64,000 bases of DNA. It comes from CAYNFR01 sp964616755 (GTDB taxonomy: Bacteria; Bacteroidota; Bacteroidia; Chitinophagales; Saprospiraceae). Within the stretch, counting starts at the first letter, position 1. Each line of letters starts with the position of its first letter. Position numbers and translations under genes: made by a program. The notes under the pieces are model-generated. The model was not told the origin of the DNA. It searched no databases and was given only the letters and a program-made list of their open reading frames with translations. Positions 9,443-18,376 of the stretch are shown piece by piece. The DNA lies in NCBI GenBank assembly GCA_964616755.1, contig CAZTSI010000002.1, positions 62,001 through 126,000 on the forward strand, in the 5' to 3' direction.

Positions 9443-10021
9443 GTGAATATTATTCATCACCTCGATATGCTCATAAAAGGAAGGCGCTCAATTTTCCCAC
9501 CTATGTATAGTGAAGAAATCATTTCCGACGAATACATTTGGGAGATACTTGAAAATGCAAACTGGGCACCTAATCATCGTAAGACTGAGCCATGGAGATT
9601 TCATGTCATCACTGGCGATTCGAAAAATCCGTTGAGCGAATATGCTGAACGATGGTATGTAGAGCACAATACTGACGAAGACTTTAGTCCAATAAAATTG
9701 GCGAAGATTAAGCAGAATATTGAACGATCGAGTCATATTATTGCTATTATTTGGCATAGAGAACCTACAGGGCTGGTACCAGAATGGGAAGAAATAGCCG
9801 CTATAGCTTGCGCCGTGCAAAACTTATGGCTCTCTGCCCATGCAAGAGGATTAGCTTCTTATTGGAGTACGCCTCCACATGCATTAGCCTCGGGTCATTT
9901 CTTAAAAGTACGGCCAAATGAAACTTGCTTAGGATGGCTTTATCTCGGTGTCCCTAAGAACTTTGTTGCCATGAAGGCAGAGCGCGGCGAGATAAGGAAT
10001 AAAGTCACATGGCACAAATAA
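9443..10021 (+). CDS. Nitroreductase family protein (YdjA-like)
   Basis: 192 residues, FMN-dependent nitroreductase fold. The conserved opening GRRSIFPPMY, then ENANWAPNHRKTEPWRF (FMN/phosphate contacts) and CAVQNLWLSAHARGLASYW match the small YdjA-type subgroup. The listed start is a GTG at 9443; an ATG at 9467 inside the same frame is a possible alternative. The last 13 bases overlap the following SDR gene. Likely an NAD(P)H-dependent flavoenzyme of unknown physiological substrate. Confidence 0.82.
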   Translation: MNIIHHLDMLIKGRRSIFPPMYSEEIISDEYIWEILENANWAPNHRKTEPWRFHVITGDSKNPLSEYAERWYVEHNTDEDFSPIKLAKIKQNIERSSHIIAIIWHREPTGLVPEWEEIAAIACAVQNLWLSAHARGLASYWSTPPHALASGHFLKVRPNETCLGWLYLGVPKNFVAMKAERGEIRNKVTWHK

Positions 10022-10827
10022 AACCATCTCGCATTGCCATCATCGGCTGTGGGTGGTTAGGGTTGCCACTGGCTGAACAATTGACTGCTAATTATATAGT
10101 CAAAGGAAGTACTACCCGACGAGAAAAGATGAGCCAATTGGAACAGCTTAGAATTCAAAGCTTTTTATTTAAAGCAGGTGTAGAAAACAAAACCCATATA
10201 GAAGCTCTTTTTGAGGTAGATCAATTAATCATCACCCTTCCTCCAAGTTCGAGAAACCCCGCATTATTAGAAACATATCCAGAACGAATACAACAGATTT
10301 TGGACTATGCCAAGAGAGGCACCGTAAAGCGAGTTTTTTTCACAAGTAGTACGGGTATCTATCCTAATTCTAGCGATTGGGTATATGAGCATATGCCCAT
10401 AGTTGCCGAGACACCGAAACAGCATATACTCTTGTCGGCAGAAAACAAAGTTCAAGACAGTGGTATATCGTATGTTATTTTAAGACTCGCAGGCCTATTC
10501 GGCCCTGGTCGAGAACCTGCGCATTGGTATACTGGTCGAGAAAACGTTCCGGGAGGGTTGACTCCTATAAATATGGTTCATCAATCCGATGTAATCAACC
10601 TGATTGTAAAAATGTTGGGCCGAGTTGAAATTGAAAATGAAATAGTGAATGTTTGCGCGTCTGAACATCCTACTAAAGAAGTTTTTTATACCCAACAATG
10701 CATAAAAAAAGGGCTCAAGCCGGCTATTTGGAAAGCCACTCAAGACCCTTTTAAGTTGGTATCCGCGGACAAACTGTTCCATCAGTTTGGCGAACAATTT
10801 CGACTTTCAAAAGTAGTTGTGAACTAA
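10009..10827 (+). CDS. Atypical short-chain dehydrogenase / NAD-dependent epimerase (YeeZ-like)
   Basis: 272 residues with an N-terminal Rossmann fold (IAIIGCGWLGLPLAEQL, a GxGxxG loop) and an extended-SDR layout: LPPSSRN after beta-4, then FTSSTGIYPN and an LRLAGLFGPGR segment. The catalytic Tyr-x-x-x-Lys is not clear, as is common in the YeeZ-type atypical SDRs. It overlaps the nitroreductase gene by 13 bases and so is cotranscribed with it. Substrate unknown. Confidence 0.78.
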   Translation: MAQIKPSRIAIIGCGWLGLPLAEQLTANYIVKGSTTRREKMSQLEQLRIQSFLFKAGVENKTHIEALFEVDQLIITLPPSSRNPALLETYPERIQQILDYAKRGTVKRVFFTSSTGIYPNSSDWVYEHMPIVAETPKQHILLSAENKVQDSGISYVILRLAGLFGPGREPAHWYTGRENVPGGLTPINMVHQSDVINLIVKMLGRVEIENEIVNVCASEHPTKEVFYTQQCIKKGLKPAIWKATQDPFKLVSADKLFHQFGEQFRLSKVVVN

Positions 10828-11217
10828 ATAAATATCATTTCAGAATCATTACGTAGTACCAAACTGGTATACGAAGCTTCCGAATTTCTTAAATCATTTC
10901 TTTTGTAGGTGTTTTGGGAATAAAGTCATCAGCTATTCTCATTCCTAAAAAAAAGCCTACAACTAGGATTGTTACTTGAATAAACATCATCTCGTGTCGA
11001 TTTGGTTTTGGGGTTGTGTAATAAAGAAAACGTACAGTACATAGACGCAATTCTATCAACTAACCCTTATCCAGATTTCTTTAATTTATACCTATAAAAT
11101 TCTCTAATGTGTTTCAAAGATCGTACCAAACCAAATCTGAGCCTTAGAAGGTCTACATTTATTTGTCGCCGTTCTTCTCCAAACGACTGGATGGCAAAAT
11201 AGGAGAATAAAACGGCT
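10828..11217. other. Intergenic region between convergent SDR and ilvA genes
   Basis: It holds a possible 33-residue membrane protein (10889-10990, minus) and, directly after ilvA, a stem in which GCCGTT (11168-11173) pairs with AACGGC (11211-11216) with an inner TCTCC/GGAGA helix. No T-run follows the stem on either strand, so I do not call it a standard terminator. Nothing else seen. Confidence 0.35.
10889..10990 (-). CDS. Possible small single-pass membrane protein (33 residues)
   Basis: The frame from ATG 10990 to TAA 10889 reads MMFIQVTILVVGFFLG, then MRIADDFIPKTPTKEMI. That is one hydrophobic helix followed by a short charged tail, as in many real small membrane proteins. It is not preceded by a clear ribosome site or a TAnnTTTG promoter. 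It could be a chance frame; the clean helix-plus-polar-tail layout is the only support. Confidence 0.3.
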   Translation of the reverse strand: MMFIQVTILVVGFFLGMRIADDFIPKTPTKEMI

Positions 11218-12456
11218 TCATACCATGAGTTCAAAAAGCATAGGGCTCTTATTGAGGTGTTGATAATCGATGCCTGCCTTCGTTAAGCGTTCTACCAAGG
11301 GGTCAAAGTCTGTTTGATCCTTAAACTCGATACCAATAATTGCGGGGCCGTTTTCTCGATTATTTTTTTTGACATATTCGAACCTAACAATATCATCATT
11401 CGGCCCCAGGAGTTGCAAAAATTCCAATAGCGCACCTGATCTCTGCGGAAATCGAACAATAAAATAATGCTTTCTACCCTCGTAGAGCATGGACCGTTCT
11501 CTTATTTCTTCTGTGCGAAGGATGTCATTATTGCCACCACTCAATACACAAACAACCGTTTTGCCCTTTATCTTTTTAGCTAATACATCGAGGGCACTGA
11601 TCGTGCTTGCACAAGCTGGTTCTACGACGATGGCTTCATCATTGTATAATTCTAAGATGGTGGTGCACATTTTACCTTCTGCAATGGCCACATGTTGATC
11701 GACAACCTCTTTACAAATTTCTAGATTTAACTTTCCTACCTTCTTTGTGGCAATACCATCTGCAAAAGGGTCGATATTTTCTAATGTGACTACCTTGCCT
11801 GCGTCGAGTGCTGCCTTTAGTGAAGCTGCTCCTTGGGCTTCAACGGCAATAATTCGCGTCTGAGGGCTCATCTCTTTAAAGTACACACCTAGTCCTGCAA
11901 TTAATCCACCACCGCCAACAGAAACGATTAAATAATCTATGGGTTGAGGACACTGCTCTATTATTTCTATGGCCATCGTGCCCTGACCGGTGATAACTTC
12001 TTCATCATCAAAAGGGTGAATGTAGGTCAACTGATGTTTGTGTCCATATTCATCCGCGGCTGCGCTGCTATCATCATAGGTGTCACCTACTAATATTATA
12101 TTGACCCAATCCCCACCAAAATGCTCCACCCTACTTATCTTTTGTTTGGGGGTAGTCGTAGGCATAAATATCGTCCCCTTAATATTCAACCTTTTGCAGG
12201 CCAACGCTACCCCTTGCGCATGATTCCCTGCACTCGCACAGACGATCCCTCGCTCCACTTCTGTCGCCGTAAGTTTAGTCATTCTGTAGTAAGCACCGCG
12301 AATCTTAAAGCTTCGCACTACTTGCATGTCTTCTCGCTTCAGGTAGATGTTCGCAGCGTATCGCTCCGATAATCGCATATTTTTTTCGAGTGGCGTTACT
12401 ACAATGACATCTTTCAACACTTCGCGTGCCCGTTGTATTCCTTCTATTGATACCAT
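11218..12456 (-). CDS. ilvA: Threonine dehydratase (threonine ammonia-lyase), biosynthetic
   Basis: PLP enzyme converting threonine to 2-oxobutyrate, the entry to isoleucine synthesis. 412 residues: catalytic domain with the PLP lysine in RSFKIRGAY (about residue 51) and the phosphate-binding glycine loop SVGGGGLIAGLG. About 80 C-terminal residues form a single ACT-like regulatory domain (HYFIVRFPQRSGALLEFLQLL), as in the short Bacillus-type enzyme. It fits with the leu genes at the start of the window. Monocistronic as seen here. Confidence 0.93.
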   Translation of the reverse strand: MVSIEGIQRAREVLKDVIVVTPLEKNMRLSERYAANIYLKREDMQVVRSFKIRGAYYRMTKLTATEVERGIVCASAGNHAQGVALACKRLNIKGTIFMPTTTPKQKISRVEHFGGDWVNIILVGDTYDDSSAAADEYGHKHQLTYIHPFDDEEVITGQGTMAIEIIEQCPQPIDYLIVSVGGGGLIAGLGVYFKEMSPQTRIIAVEAQGAASLKAALDAGKVVTLENIDPFADGIATKKVGKLNLEICKEVVDQHVAIAEGKMCTTILELYNDEAIVVEPACASTISALDVLAKKIKGKTVVCVLSGGNNDILRTEEIRERSMLYEGRKHYFIVRFPQRSGALLEFLQLLGPNDDIVRFEYVKKNNRENGPAIIGIEFKDQTDFDPLVERLTKAGIDYQHLNKSPMLFELMV

Positions 12457-12478
12457 ATATTACATCACATTTATCCCC

Positions 12479-12486
12479 CAAATGTA
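12479..12486 (-). promoter_or_regulatory. -7 promoter element for ilvA
   Basis: TACATTTG on the minus strand is an exact TAnnTTTG match. It would start the mRNA near 12473, about 17 bases before the ilvA ATG. A TTTG at 12514-12511 lies 24 bases upstream, longer than the usual 19, so the -33 element is uncertain. Confidence 0.42.
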
Positions 12487-12580
12487 CTACGAAGCAACTA
12501 ATCCTAGCCTCAAAGAATAAAACAGCACATTAGCACAGAAAGCGAAACATAAAGGGAGGTAATTGTAGAGAGATAAACCA

Positions 12581-13714
12581 TCAATGCTGCGTGAACGTAA
12601 AATCTGGTAGCCGAATAATTTGGCCACCTTTCAATGCCGAATCATGTGCTAGTATCCCGACACACGTCATATTGGCAGATTGTCTTGCATTGGGGTATGG
12701 ATCTTTTCCATTTAATAACGCATCCATAAACGCATGTACCAAATGAGGATGTGAACCACCATGCCCCGCCCCTTGTGTAAAGGAGAGATGCTGATGGTCG
12801 TCTGCATCGTATACCCCTCTGGACGTAAACATTTGTATTTCTTCTGGCAATAATTTGGCATAATCGGGACAATGTATTTCTTCTGGAATTTCGGGCTCTG
12901 GTCGCTTAGCTGTATGCACCACTAGAGGATAGCCCTCAATAAGTGGCCATTCTACTGACATTTTCGAGCCATAGACCTCAAAACTTTCTCGATATTGTCT
13001 AGCGACATCAAATAAGGAGCGGTAAACTTGAGCACTCAAGTCAGAATTTTTTAATTTAATATGTGTAGTCTCGACTGCAAAAGGGGATTGATAAAACTGG
13101 ATGAGATCAGGGCGAATAGTGCCAGAACCAAAACAAGAAACATACTCTGCTTCGCCTCGAGTCAATGCCAACACTGGCCCTACACAATGTGTAGCATAGT
13201 ACATAGGTGGCAATCCTGGCCAATAGTTAGGCCATCCATCCATATCCTGTTGATGACTTGCTTTTAAGAATTGTACTTTGCCCAGTTGACCATTGTCATA
13301 CATTTCCTTCATAAACAAAAATTCACGCGCGTAGACGACTGTTTCCATCATCATGTATGTGAGATTCCTCTCTTCTGAGAGCTGCACGATTTGTGCACAT
13401 TCTTCTACTGTCGTGGCCATCGGCACTGTACAAGCCACATGTTTACCCGCTTTGAGGGCTTTTATAGATTGAATACCGTGATCGGGTATAGGCGTATTGA
13501 TGTGAACGGCATCGATTTCGGGATCCGCAATTAATTGGTCAAAAGAAGTATAGCGCTTAGCTATGTCAAACAAATCACCAATTTCATTGAGCTTTTGTTC
13601 GTCTCTCTGACAGATGGCCATTAGGTTGGCATTTGGATATTTTTGATAAATGGGAATAAACTCAGCGCCAAAACCCAAGCCAACAATCGCAATATTGATC
13701 CTTTTATGTGTCAT
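12581..13714 (-). CDS. Gfo/Idh/MocA family oxidoreductase
   Basis: 377 residues: N-terminal NAD(P)-binding Rossmann fold (NIAIVGLGFGAEF) and a C-terminal GFO_IDH_MocA alpha/beta domain. Where most members carry an EKP motif the sequence reads HVACTVPMATT, so the usual lysine next to the nicotinamide is replaced; the same is seen in some family branches. Third gene of the operon that starts at 18102, 4 bases after the epimerase-like gene. Probably oxidises or reduces a sugar or cyclitol; substrate unknown. Confidence 0.85.
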   Translation of the reverse strand: MTHKRINIAIVGLGFGAEFIPIYQKYPNANLMAICQRDEQKLNEIGDLFDIAKRYTSFDQLIADPEIDAVHINTPIPDHGIQSIKALKAGKHVACTVPMATTVEECAQIVQLSEERNLTYMMMETVVYAREFLFMKEMYDNGQLGKVQFLKASHQQDMDGWPNYWPGLPPMYYATHCVGPVLALTRGEAEYVSCFGSGTIRPDLIQFYQSPFAVETTHIKLKNSDLSAQVYRSLFDVARQYRESFEVYGSKMSVEWPLIEGYPLVVHTAKRPEPEIPEEIHCPDYAKLLPEEIQMFTSRGVYDADDHQHLSFTQGAGHGGSHPHLVHAFMDALLNGKDPYPNARQSANMTCVGILAHDSALKGGQIIRLPDFTFTQH

Positions 13715-13718
13715 CTTC

Positions 13719-14576
13719 TTATGCTATAAATGTATTTTTCAAAAAATTCAATCCCTTCGTTGCAAACAAATCTTGTGTTTCTTCCATTGTTTTCCATATA
13801 CATACAGCCGCCGCTAACTCCTTATTTTCGGGTGTAAAACTTTCTATAGAAATACATCCTTGATAATCAATTTCCTTTAGGCCTCTTTTTACATCCTCCC
13901 AAGGTGTAAGACCCGAGCCAGGTACACCTCGGTGGTTTTCAGAAACCTGTACATGAATCAATTTATCCCCTACAAGTTTAATAGCACGATATAAATTTCT
14001 CTCCTCGATAGTCATATGAAAGCTATCCAAAAGGATTTTTGCCCTCGGATGATTAATGTCCTTCACAAGTCGCAATGCATCCTCCGCCGTATTGACGAGA
14101 TCTGATTCAAATCTATTGAGGGGTTCTATGGCAATATCCAATCCAAAGTCTTCGGCCATTTGGCAAACGTTGTGCAGATTCTCCACTGCTCTACCCCATT
14201 CTATTCTCTTTTGCTCTTCGCTCACTAAGCGTGCTTTGCCAACTGCAGAATACATTGGGCCAGCTAAAAATTCACTACCCCAAGATTGACAAAACTCAAA
14301 ACACTGTCGAATGTATTCAAAACAATGTTTATGAACCAAAGGATTATCATGGGTAAAATCTTTCGTCGGTCCAAAAACACCACATACTACAGCTTTCAAT
14401 TCATATCTGGATAATGCTTCTAGTATTTCATTAGAATCGATCAATGTAGGATCCTCTACTGGTATTTCTACCACATCGAAGCCCATTTCCTTTATACGCT
14501 CAAACAAGTGGATTGAATCATTATTGAAGGGTGATTCCCACAACCAAGTGCTTACTCCAAACAATACTGCTGCCAT
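13719..14576 (-). CDS. Sugar phosphate isomerase/epimerase, D-tagatose/psicose 3-epimerase-like
   Basis: 285 residues, a single xylose-isomerase-like TIM barrel. The metal ligands of the ketose 3-epimerase group can be read in order: Glu in IAIEPLNRFE, Asp in LLDSFHM, His in LIHVQVSENHRG and Glu in ISIESF. The EPLNRFE and HVQVSENHRG segments are typical of tagatose/psicose 3-epimerases. It sits 22 bases after the large ThuA-containing gene and 4 before the oxidoreductase gene, so it belongs to one sugar-catabolic operon. The real substrate is not determined by sequence. Confidence 0.84.
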   Translation of the reverse strand: MAAVLFGVSTWLWESPFNNDSIHLFERIKEMGFDVVEIPVEDPTLIDSNEILEALSRYELKAVVCGVFGPTKDFTHDNPLVHKHCFEYIRQCFEFCQSWGSEFLAGPMYSAVGKARLVSEEQKRIEWGRAVENLHNVCQMAEDFGLDIAIEPLNRFESDLVNTAEDALRLVKDINHPRAKILLDSFHMTIEERNLYRAIKLVGDKLIHVQVSENHRGVPGSGLTPWEDVKRGLKEIDYQGCISIESFTPENKELAAAVCIWKTMEETQDLFATKGLNFLKNTFIA

Positions 14577-14598
14577 AGGTATATCAAATAGTTTATAC

Positions 14599-17500
14599 TT
14601 AGATCGTAGGTTTAGTTACGCGCATAGTCCCTTGCATAATTCTCCAATGTCCCGGAAACGTACATATATAAGGATAATCGCCAGGCGAAGAAGGAGCTTG
14701 AAACTTCAACGAATAGGTATCATTTGGGTCAATGACAGGTATACTGAAGAGTACTTCTTCCAGATTGGGAATATAATTGTTTTCTGCGGCCTTTGGTTCA
14801 GTCGCCATTTTATCAGCGGCTAAGCCCACTTTATCTTTGTTAATCAATCGAGTAATTACCAAGTTATGCTGCATAAAATCATTATTTTCAAAAATCAATT
14901 CTACCCATTCATTTGCCACGACATTAAATTCGGTACGGTCATATTTCATTTCGTTAGGGATGGTTTTTAGCCGAACTACCTTGTACTGGCTATTAGTCGA
15001 CTCATCAGAAGATACGTTGTCTGACACGAATTGCTCACCATAATTTTCTACCCAGACGCTGGCAATTGAAGTACCATTAAATATGCTTTGTGATTTCTCG
15101 GAATAATTCTCATGAACTATATAACGCCAAGTGCCATGAAGAGGCTTTTTTTCTCGGCCAAGTTGAAGAAACATTTGCTCAGGTTTCCCATAAATTCCAC
15201 CACCTGAGCCTGTATCTTCTACTCGAACCGAAATCAAATTTTCTCCACTTACCAAAACACCCTGAGGGATATCATAGACTCTTGGCAATTGGTATTGTTG
15301 CTCGGTGGATCCAATTTTCTGTCCATTTATATATACAATATCCGAATCATCAACGGGGCCAAGAGAAATTTTTGCAATTTTCATAGCTTCAGCTGCGGTT
15401 AGTGATATTGTTTTTCTAAAATGTATTACGCCGTCTATCATAAGACCTGCGCTTTCTATGTATTGAGGCAATGCCATCGTAGCCCAATTTGCATCCTCAA
15501 ATGACTTCGAAAACCAACTTTCTTGTTTGGCATTCTTTGCTAGCAAGTGAGGTTCTTCTTTCTTAATGGCTGCGTAAAATCCTTGCGCATGCTTAGTCGC
15601 TGAGATATAAACTGCTTTGGCCAACCATTCGTCTTCGGTCACCTTTTTCATTTGGCTTAAACGATACATCTCCATGCCAAAATGATCTGACGCCGGCCGC
15701 TCTGCGCAATATAGAATGGCTTCTAACAAAACGCTAGGGTCGGGATCATTAAGTAAATTATAGGCTATTATGTTTTCATCCGTTATCGAGTTTTGCGGTG
15801 ATAATTGAAGCGCAGCTTTGCGAACTGCAGGCGAAGGATGACTTAGTGCCTCTTGTACGATGGCTGCTGTTTCTTTAGTTCCGACCAATCCTAAACCATC
15901 TAAGGTCCAAAGTGCGTGCAACGCGCCCACGTTGAGACCTAGATGATCTGCTTTTTTATTTTTTACAAGAGCATGCAATGTTGATGCGGATTTTGTAGCC
16001 CCCATTTCTACCAATAATCGCTGCGCAGTAAGTCGCCAATGTAAATTGTCATGGGTCAAGTATTTGACAAGCTCAGACGGTTTATTGCCGAATACTACCT
16101 TCTCCGATGATTTACTATTCTTAGGTTTTACGCGCCAGATACGTCCATGAGCTTGGTCTCGCAATGGGTTGATGTATGCGTTCCCATCACCATTTACTGC
16201 TTCATATCCGCCACGGTCAGCACGCGGGGTAGGATTGTGTTGAATGATAAAATTGTACCAATCTAATACCCATACATTGCCATCGGGGCCGACTTTAGCC
16301 TCCACCGGCGAAAACCATTCATCTGAACTCGCCAAGAGATTGCCGCCATCTTTTTCTTCATAACTTGATCCCTTTTTATGAATGATGCCTTGATGCACAA
16401 CGCCTCCCGTTGGTTCACATATGAACGCTATTCGATTCCAATATCGCTCCGGAAAATCTCTTGCTGTATAAAAATGATGCCCTGCGGCCGCCGTAAAGCC
16501 ACCAAAAACATCTACTTGACGCACATGGGGAGTAATGGCCTGCATATCGTAATGACCATCTATTTTAGCATTACCCGCAGCCTTGATTCCGATTACATCT
16601 TTAAAATGACGATTGGGAATACCCACAAAAACACTATGCGTATTATTCGCAGTGGAGGCAAATACGGCATTGTCTTCTGTCAATCCAAGTCCCCAAGTGT
16701 TGTTGCTAGTATTCGACAAGAACTCGAAATCGCTATAATCTCGATTAAATCGATAGACCCCTTGCCGAAATTGTAGTTCGTAATCAAACATTTTTCCTTT
16801 AAAACCAGAATAGCCTACTGCACCATATATCCGATTGTCTATTCCATATTGCAAATTAGATGGCCCAGCATGGGTATCAAACACACCCCATCCATCCATT
16901 ATTACCTCCTTGACATCTGCTATGTCATCGCCATCGGTATCTTTTAAAAATAAGAAATATGGAGCTTGAGAAACAATTATACCTCCATTGACGAAAACAA
17001 AACTCGTAGGTATATTGAGTTTATCGGCAAAAATAGTGAATTTGTCAGCGCGTCCATCTCCATCAGTGTCTTCACATATTTTTATACGATCATCCCCTTG
17101 TCCTTTGTCATCTCTTACGGTGTTAGGATAATCTACAGTCTCAATAACCCACAAACGCCCCTTTTCGTCCCAATTCATGGCAATAGGATTGATGATGTCG
17201 GGTTCGGAGGCAAATAATTGTACTTCAAACCCTGGAGCTACTTGCAGGAATTTTGCAGACTCCTCGGGCGTTAAGGGCAATTGATATTTTGGTGCGGGAT
17301 CCCGTTTTTCATAATTGGGAATATTATCTCTTTCTTCATATTGAAGCGATGGTACAGTGGATACGAAGGCATCTAGATTATCTCTCACTTTCTGCTCTAG
17401 CGCCCATAAAATTCCTTGTTTGATAAGTTGATGGAAACTTGGGTGACTCCACGTGTGCAGGTCATGACCGAAGGCCGTATAAAACACTTTTCCTTTACCA

Positions 17501-18102
17501 TATTCCTTGACCCAAGTCCAGGGTTCTCTATGGTCGCCTTCTCTTCTTTCCATGAGTACTACATTGTCCGAGGCCAAATGTTTATGCACGTAGGTTTCGT
17601 CCCATGTTTCAAATTCATCCAATCCTTGCATGATAGGATGATCTGGGGAGATAATTTTGGCAATAAAAGAAGCTGTATCATGTCGTTCAAACTGCCCACC
17701 TACGAGATCTACATAATCTTTAGAATTTCTAAAACAATAGCTGCCCGAATGAATCGGTATAAACGCACCTCCAGTTTTTACAAATTCGAGCAAGGCATTA
17801 TTCTGTTGTTGAGTAATGGAGTCGTGATTCGCATATATAATTATGCCGTCAAAAAGCGCCAGGCGTTCGGGGCGTAGATCATCTAAATTCTCTGTATAGG
17901 TGATATTTATGCCCTCCTTTGTCAAGGCAGCAGCCAAAAGCGGAAAATGAGCGCGTGAGTTGTGATGCGTGGATGCATGACCTAAAAACAAAATTTCAGC
18001 TCTTCTTGGCACATCATCGTTAACCCGAGATTTTGTGGGGTGACAGCCAAATAATAACAAAGTGTATATAATTGAAAAAAAATAATATTTCGTAATTTGC
18101 AT
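14599..18102 (-). CDS. Multidomain lipoprotein: ThuA-like, dehydrogenase-type beta-propeller, HEAT-like, jelly roll and azurin-like cupredoxin
   Basis: 1167 residues. The lipobox LLFGC makes it a lipoprotein. Domains in order: a ThuA-like amidotransferase fold (about 33-240, AFIPIHSGSYCFRN, TAFGHDLHTW); a membrane-bound-dehydrogenase-type beta-propeller (about 280-640, with DTDGDGRAD and DTDGDDIAD calcium-type loops); HEAT-like helices (about 680-830); a galactose-binding-like jelly roll (about 870-1000); and a C-terminal cupredoxin. The last has copper ligands H1079 (MQHN), C1147, H1152 and M1156 in azurin spacing C-x4-H-x3-M. No CxxCH haem motif is present, although related planctomycete and Bacteroidota proteins often end in a cytochrome c. 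First gene of a sugar-catabolic operon; probably a periplasmic dehydrogenase that passes electrons to its own copper domain. Confidence 0.8.
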   Translation of the reverse strand: MQITKYYFFSIIYTLLLFGCHPTKSRVNDDVPRRAEILFLGHASTHHNSRAHFPLLAAALTKEGINITYTENLDDLRPERLALFDGIIIYANHDSITQQQNNALLEFVKTGGAFIPIHSGSYCFRNSKDYVDLVGGQFERHDTASFIAKIISPDHPIMQGLDEFETWDETYVHKHLASDNVVLMERREGDHREPWTWVKEYGKGKVFYTAFGHDLHTWSHPSFHQLIKQGILWALEQKVRDNLDAFVSTVPSLQYEERDNIPNYEKRDPAPKYQLPLTPEESAKFLQVAPGFEVQLFASEPDIINPIAMNWDEKGRLWVIETVDYPNTVRDDKGQGDDRIKICEDTDGDGRADKFTIFADKLNIPTSFVFVNGGIIVSQAPYFLFLKDTDGDDIADVKEVIMDGWGVFDTHAGPSNLQYGIDNRIYGAVGYSGFKGKMFDYELQFRQGVYRFNRDYSDFEFLSNTSNNTWGLGLTEDNAVFASTANNTHSVFVGIPNRHFKDVIGIKAAGNAKIDGHYDMQAITPHVRQVDVFGGFTAAAGHHFYTARDFPERYWNRIAFICEPTGGVVHQGIIHKKGSSYEEKDGGNLLASSDEWFSPVEAKVGPDGNVWVLDWYNFIIQHNPTPRADRGGYEAVNGDGNAYINPLRDQAHGRIWRVKPKNSKSSEKVVFGNKPSELVKYLTHDNLHWRLTAQRLLVEMGATKSASTLHALVKNKKADHLGLNVGALHALWTLDGLGLVGTKETAAIVQEALSHPSPAVRKAALQLSPQNSITDENIIAYNLLNDPDPSVLLEAILYCAERPASDHFGMEMYRLSQMKKVTEDEWLAKAVYISATKHAQGFYAAIKKEEPHLLAKNAKQESWFSKSFEDANWATMALPQYIESAGLMIDGVIHFRKTISLTAAEAMKIAKISLGPVDDSDIVYINGQKIGSTEQQYQLPRVYDIPQGVLVSGENLISVRVEDTGSGGGIYGKPEQMFLQLGREKKPLHGTWRYIVHENYSEKSQSIFNGTSIASVWVENYGEQFVSDNVSSDESTNSQYKVVRLKTIPNEMKYDRTEFNVVANEWVELIFENNDFMQHNLVITRLINKDKVGLAADKMATEPKAAENNYIPNLEEVLFSIPVIDPNDTYSLKFQAPSSPGDYPYICTFPGHWRIMQGTMRVTKPTI

Positions 18103-18215
18103 AAAGAAGTTAATTTAGAACAAGTTAATGATCACTTACCAAAACGGGCGTATAAATGCAATCGAAAAATATACAAGGGTAAAAAATCAAGTTGACGCCA
18201 ATAAGAAAAAGTATG

Positions 18216-18232
18216 TTTACAATGATTGTAAA
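18216..18232. promoter_or_regulatory. 17-bp palindrome in the divergent promoter region, candidate operator
   Basis: TTTACAA, a TGA spacer and TTGTAAA form a perfect inverted repeat of 7-base arms. It lies 113 bases ahead of the ThuA-containing operon and 144 ahead of the DUF5916 gene. The size and symmetry suit a LacI- or GntR-type regulator, but no regulator gene is nearby. Confidence 0.4.
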
Positions 18233-18376
18233 TCATGAGAGAATCCTGTCAGGAACTCATCGATCATGGTTGAGGGCAAAAAAAGTTCGAAAAAAATGAA
18301 ATTTTTATCGCTAAATCATCTAATGCTTAACTTCCATCTTACATTTATAGTTTTCGACATTGATGCCTAGCCAAAA

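Noticed and set aside
16378..16776. Open frame of 132 codons opposite the ThuA-propeller gene
   Set aside because: Antisense shadow of a conserved propeller region; no start signal or protein features.
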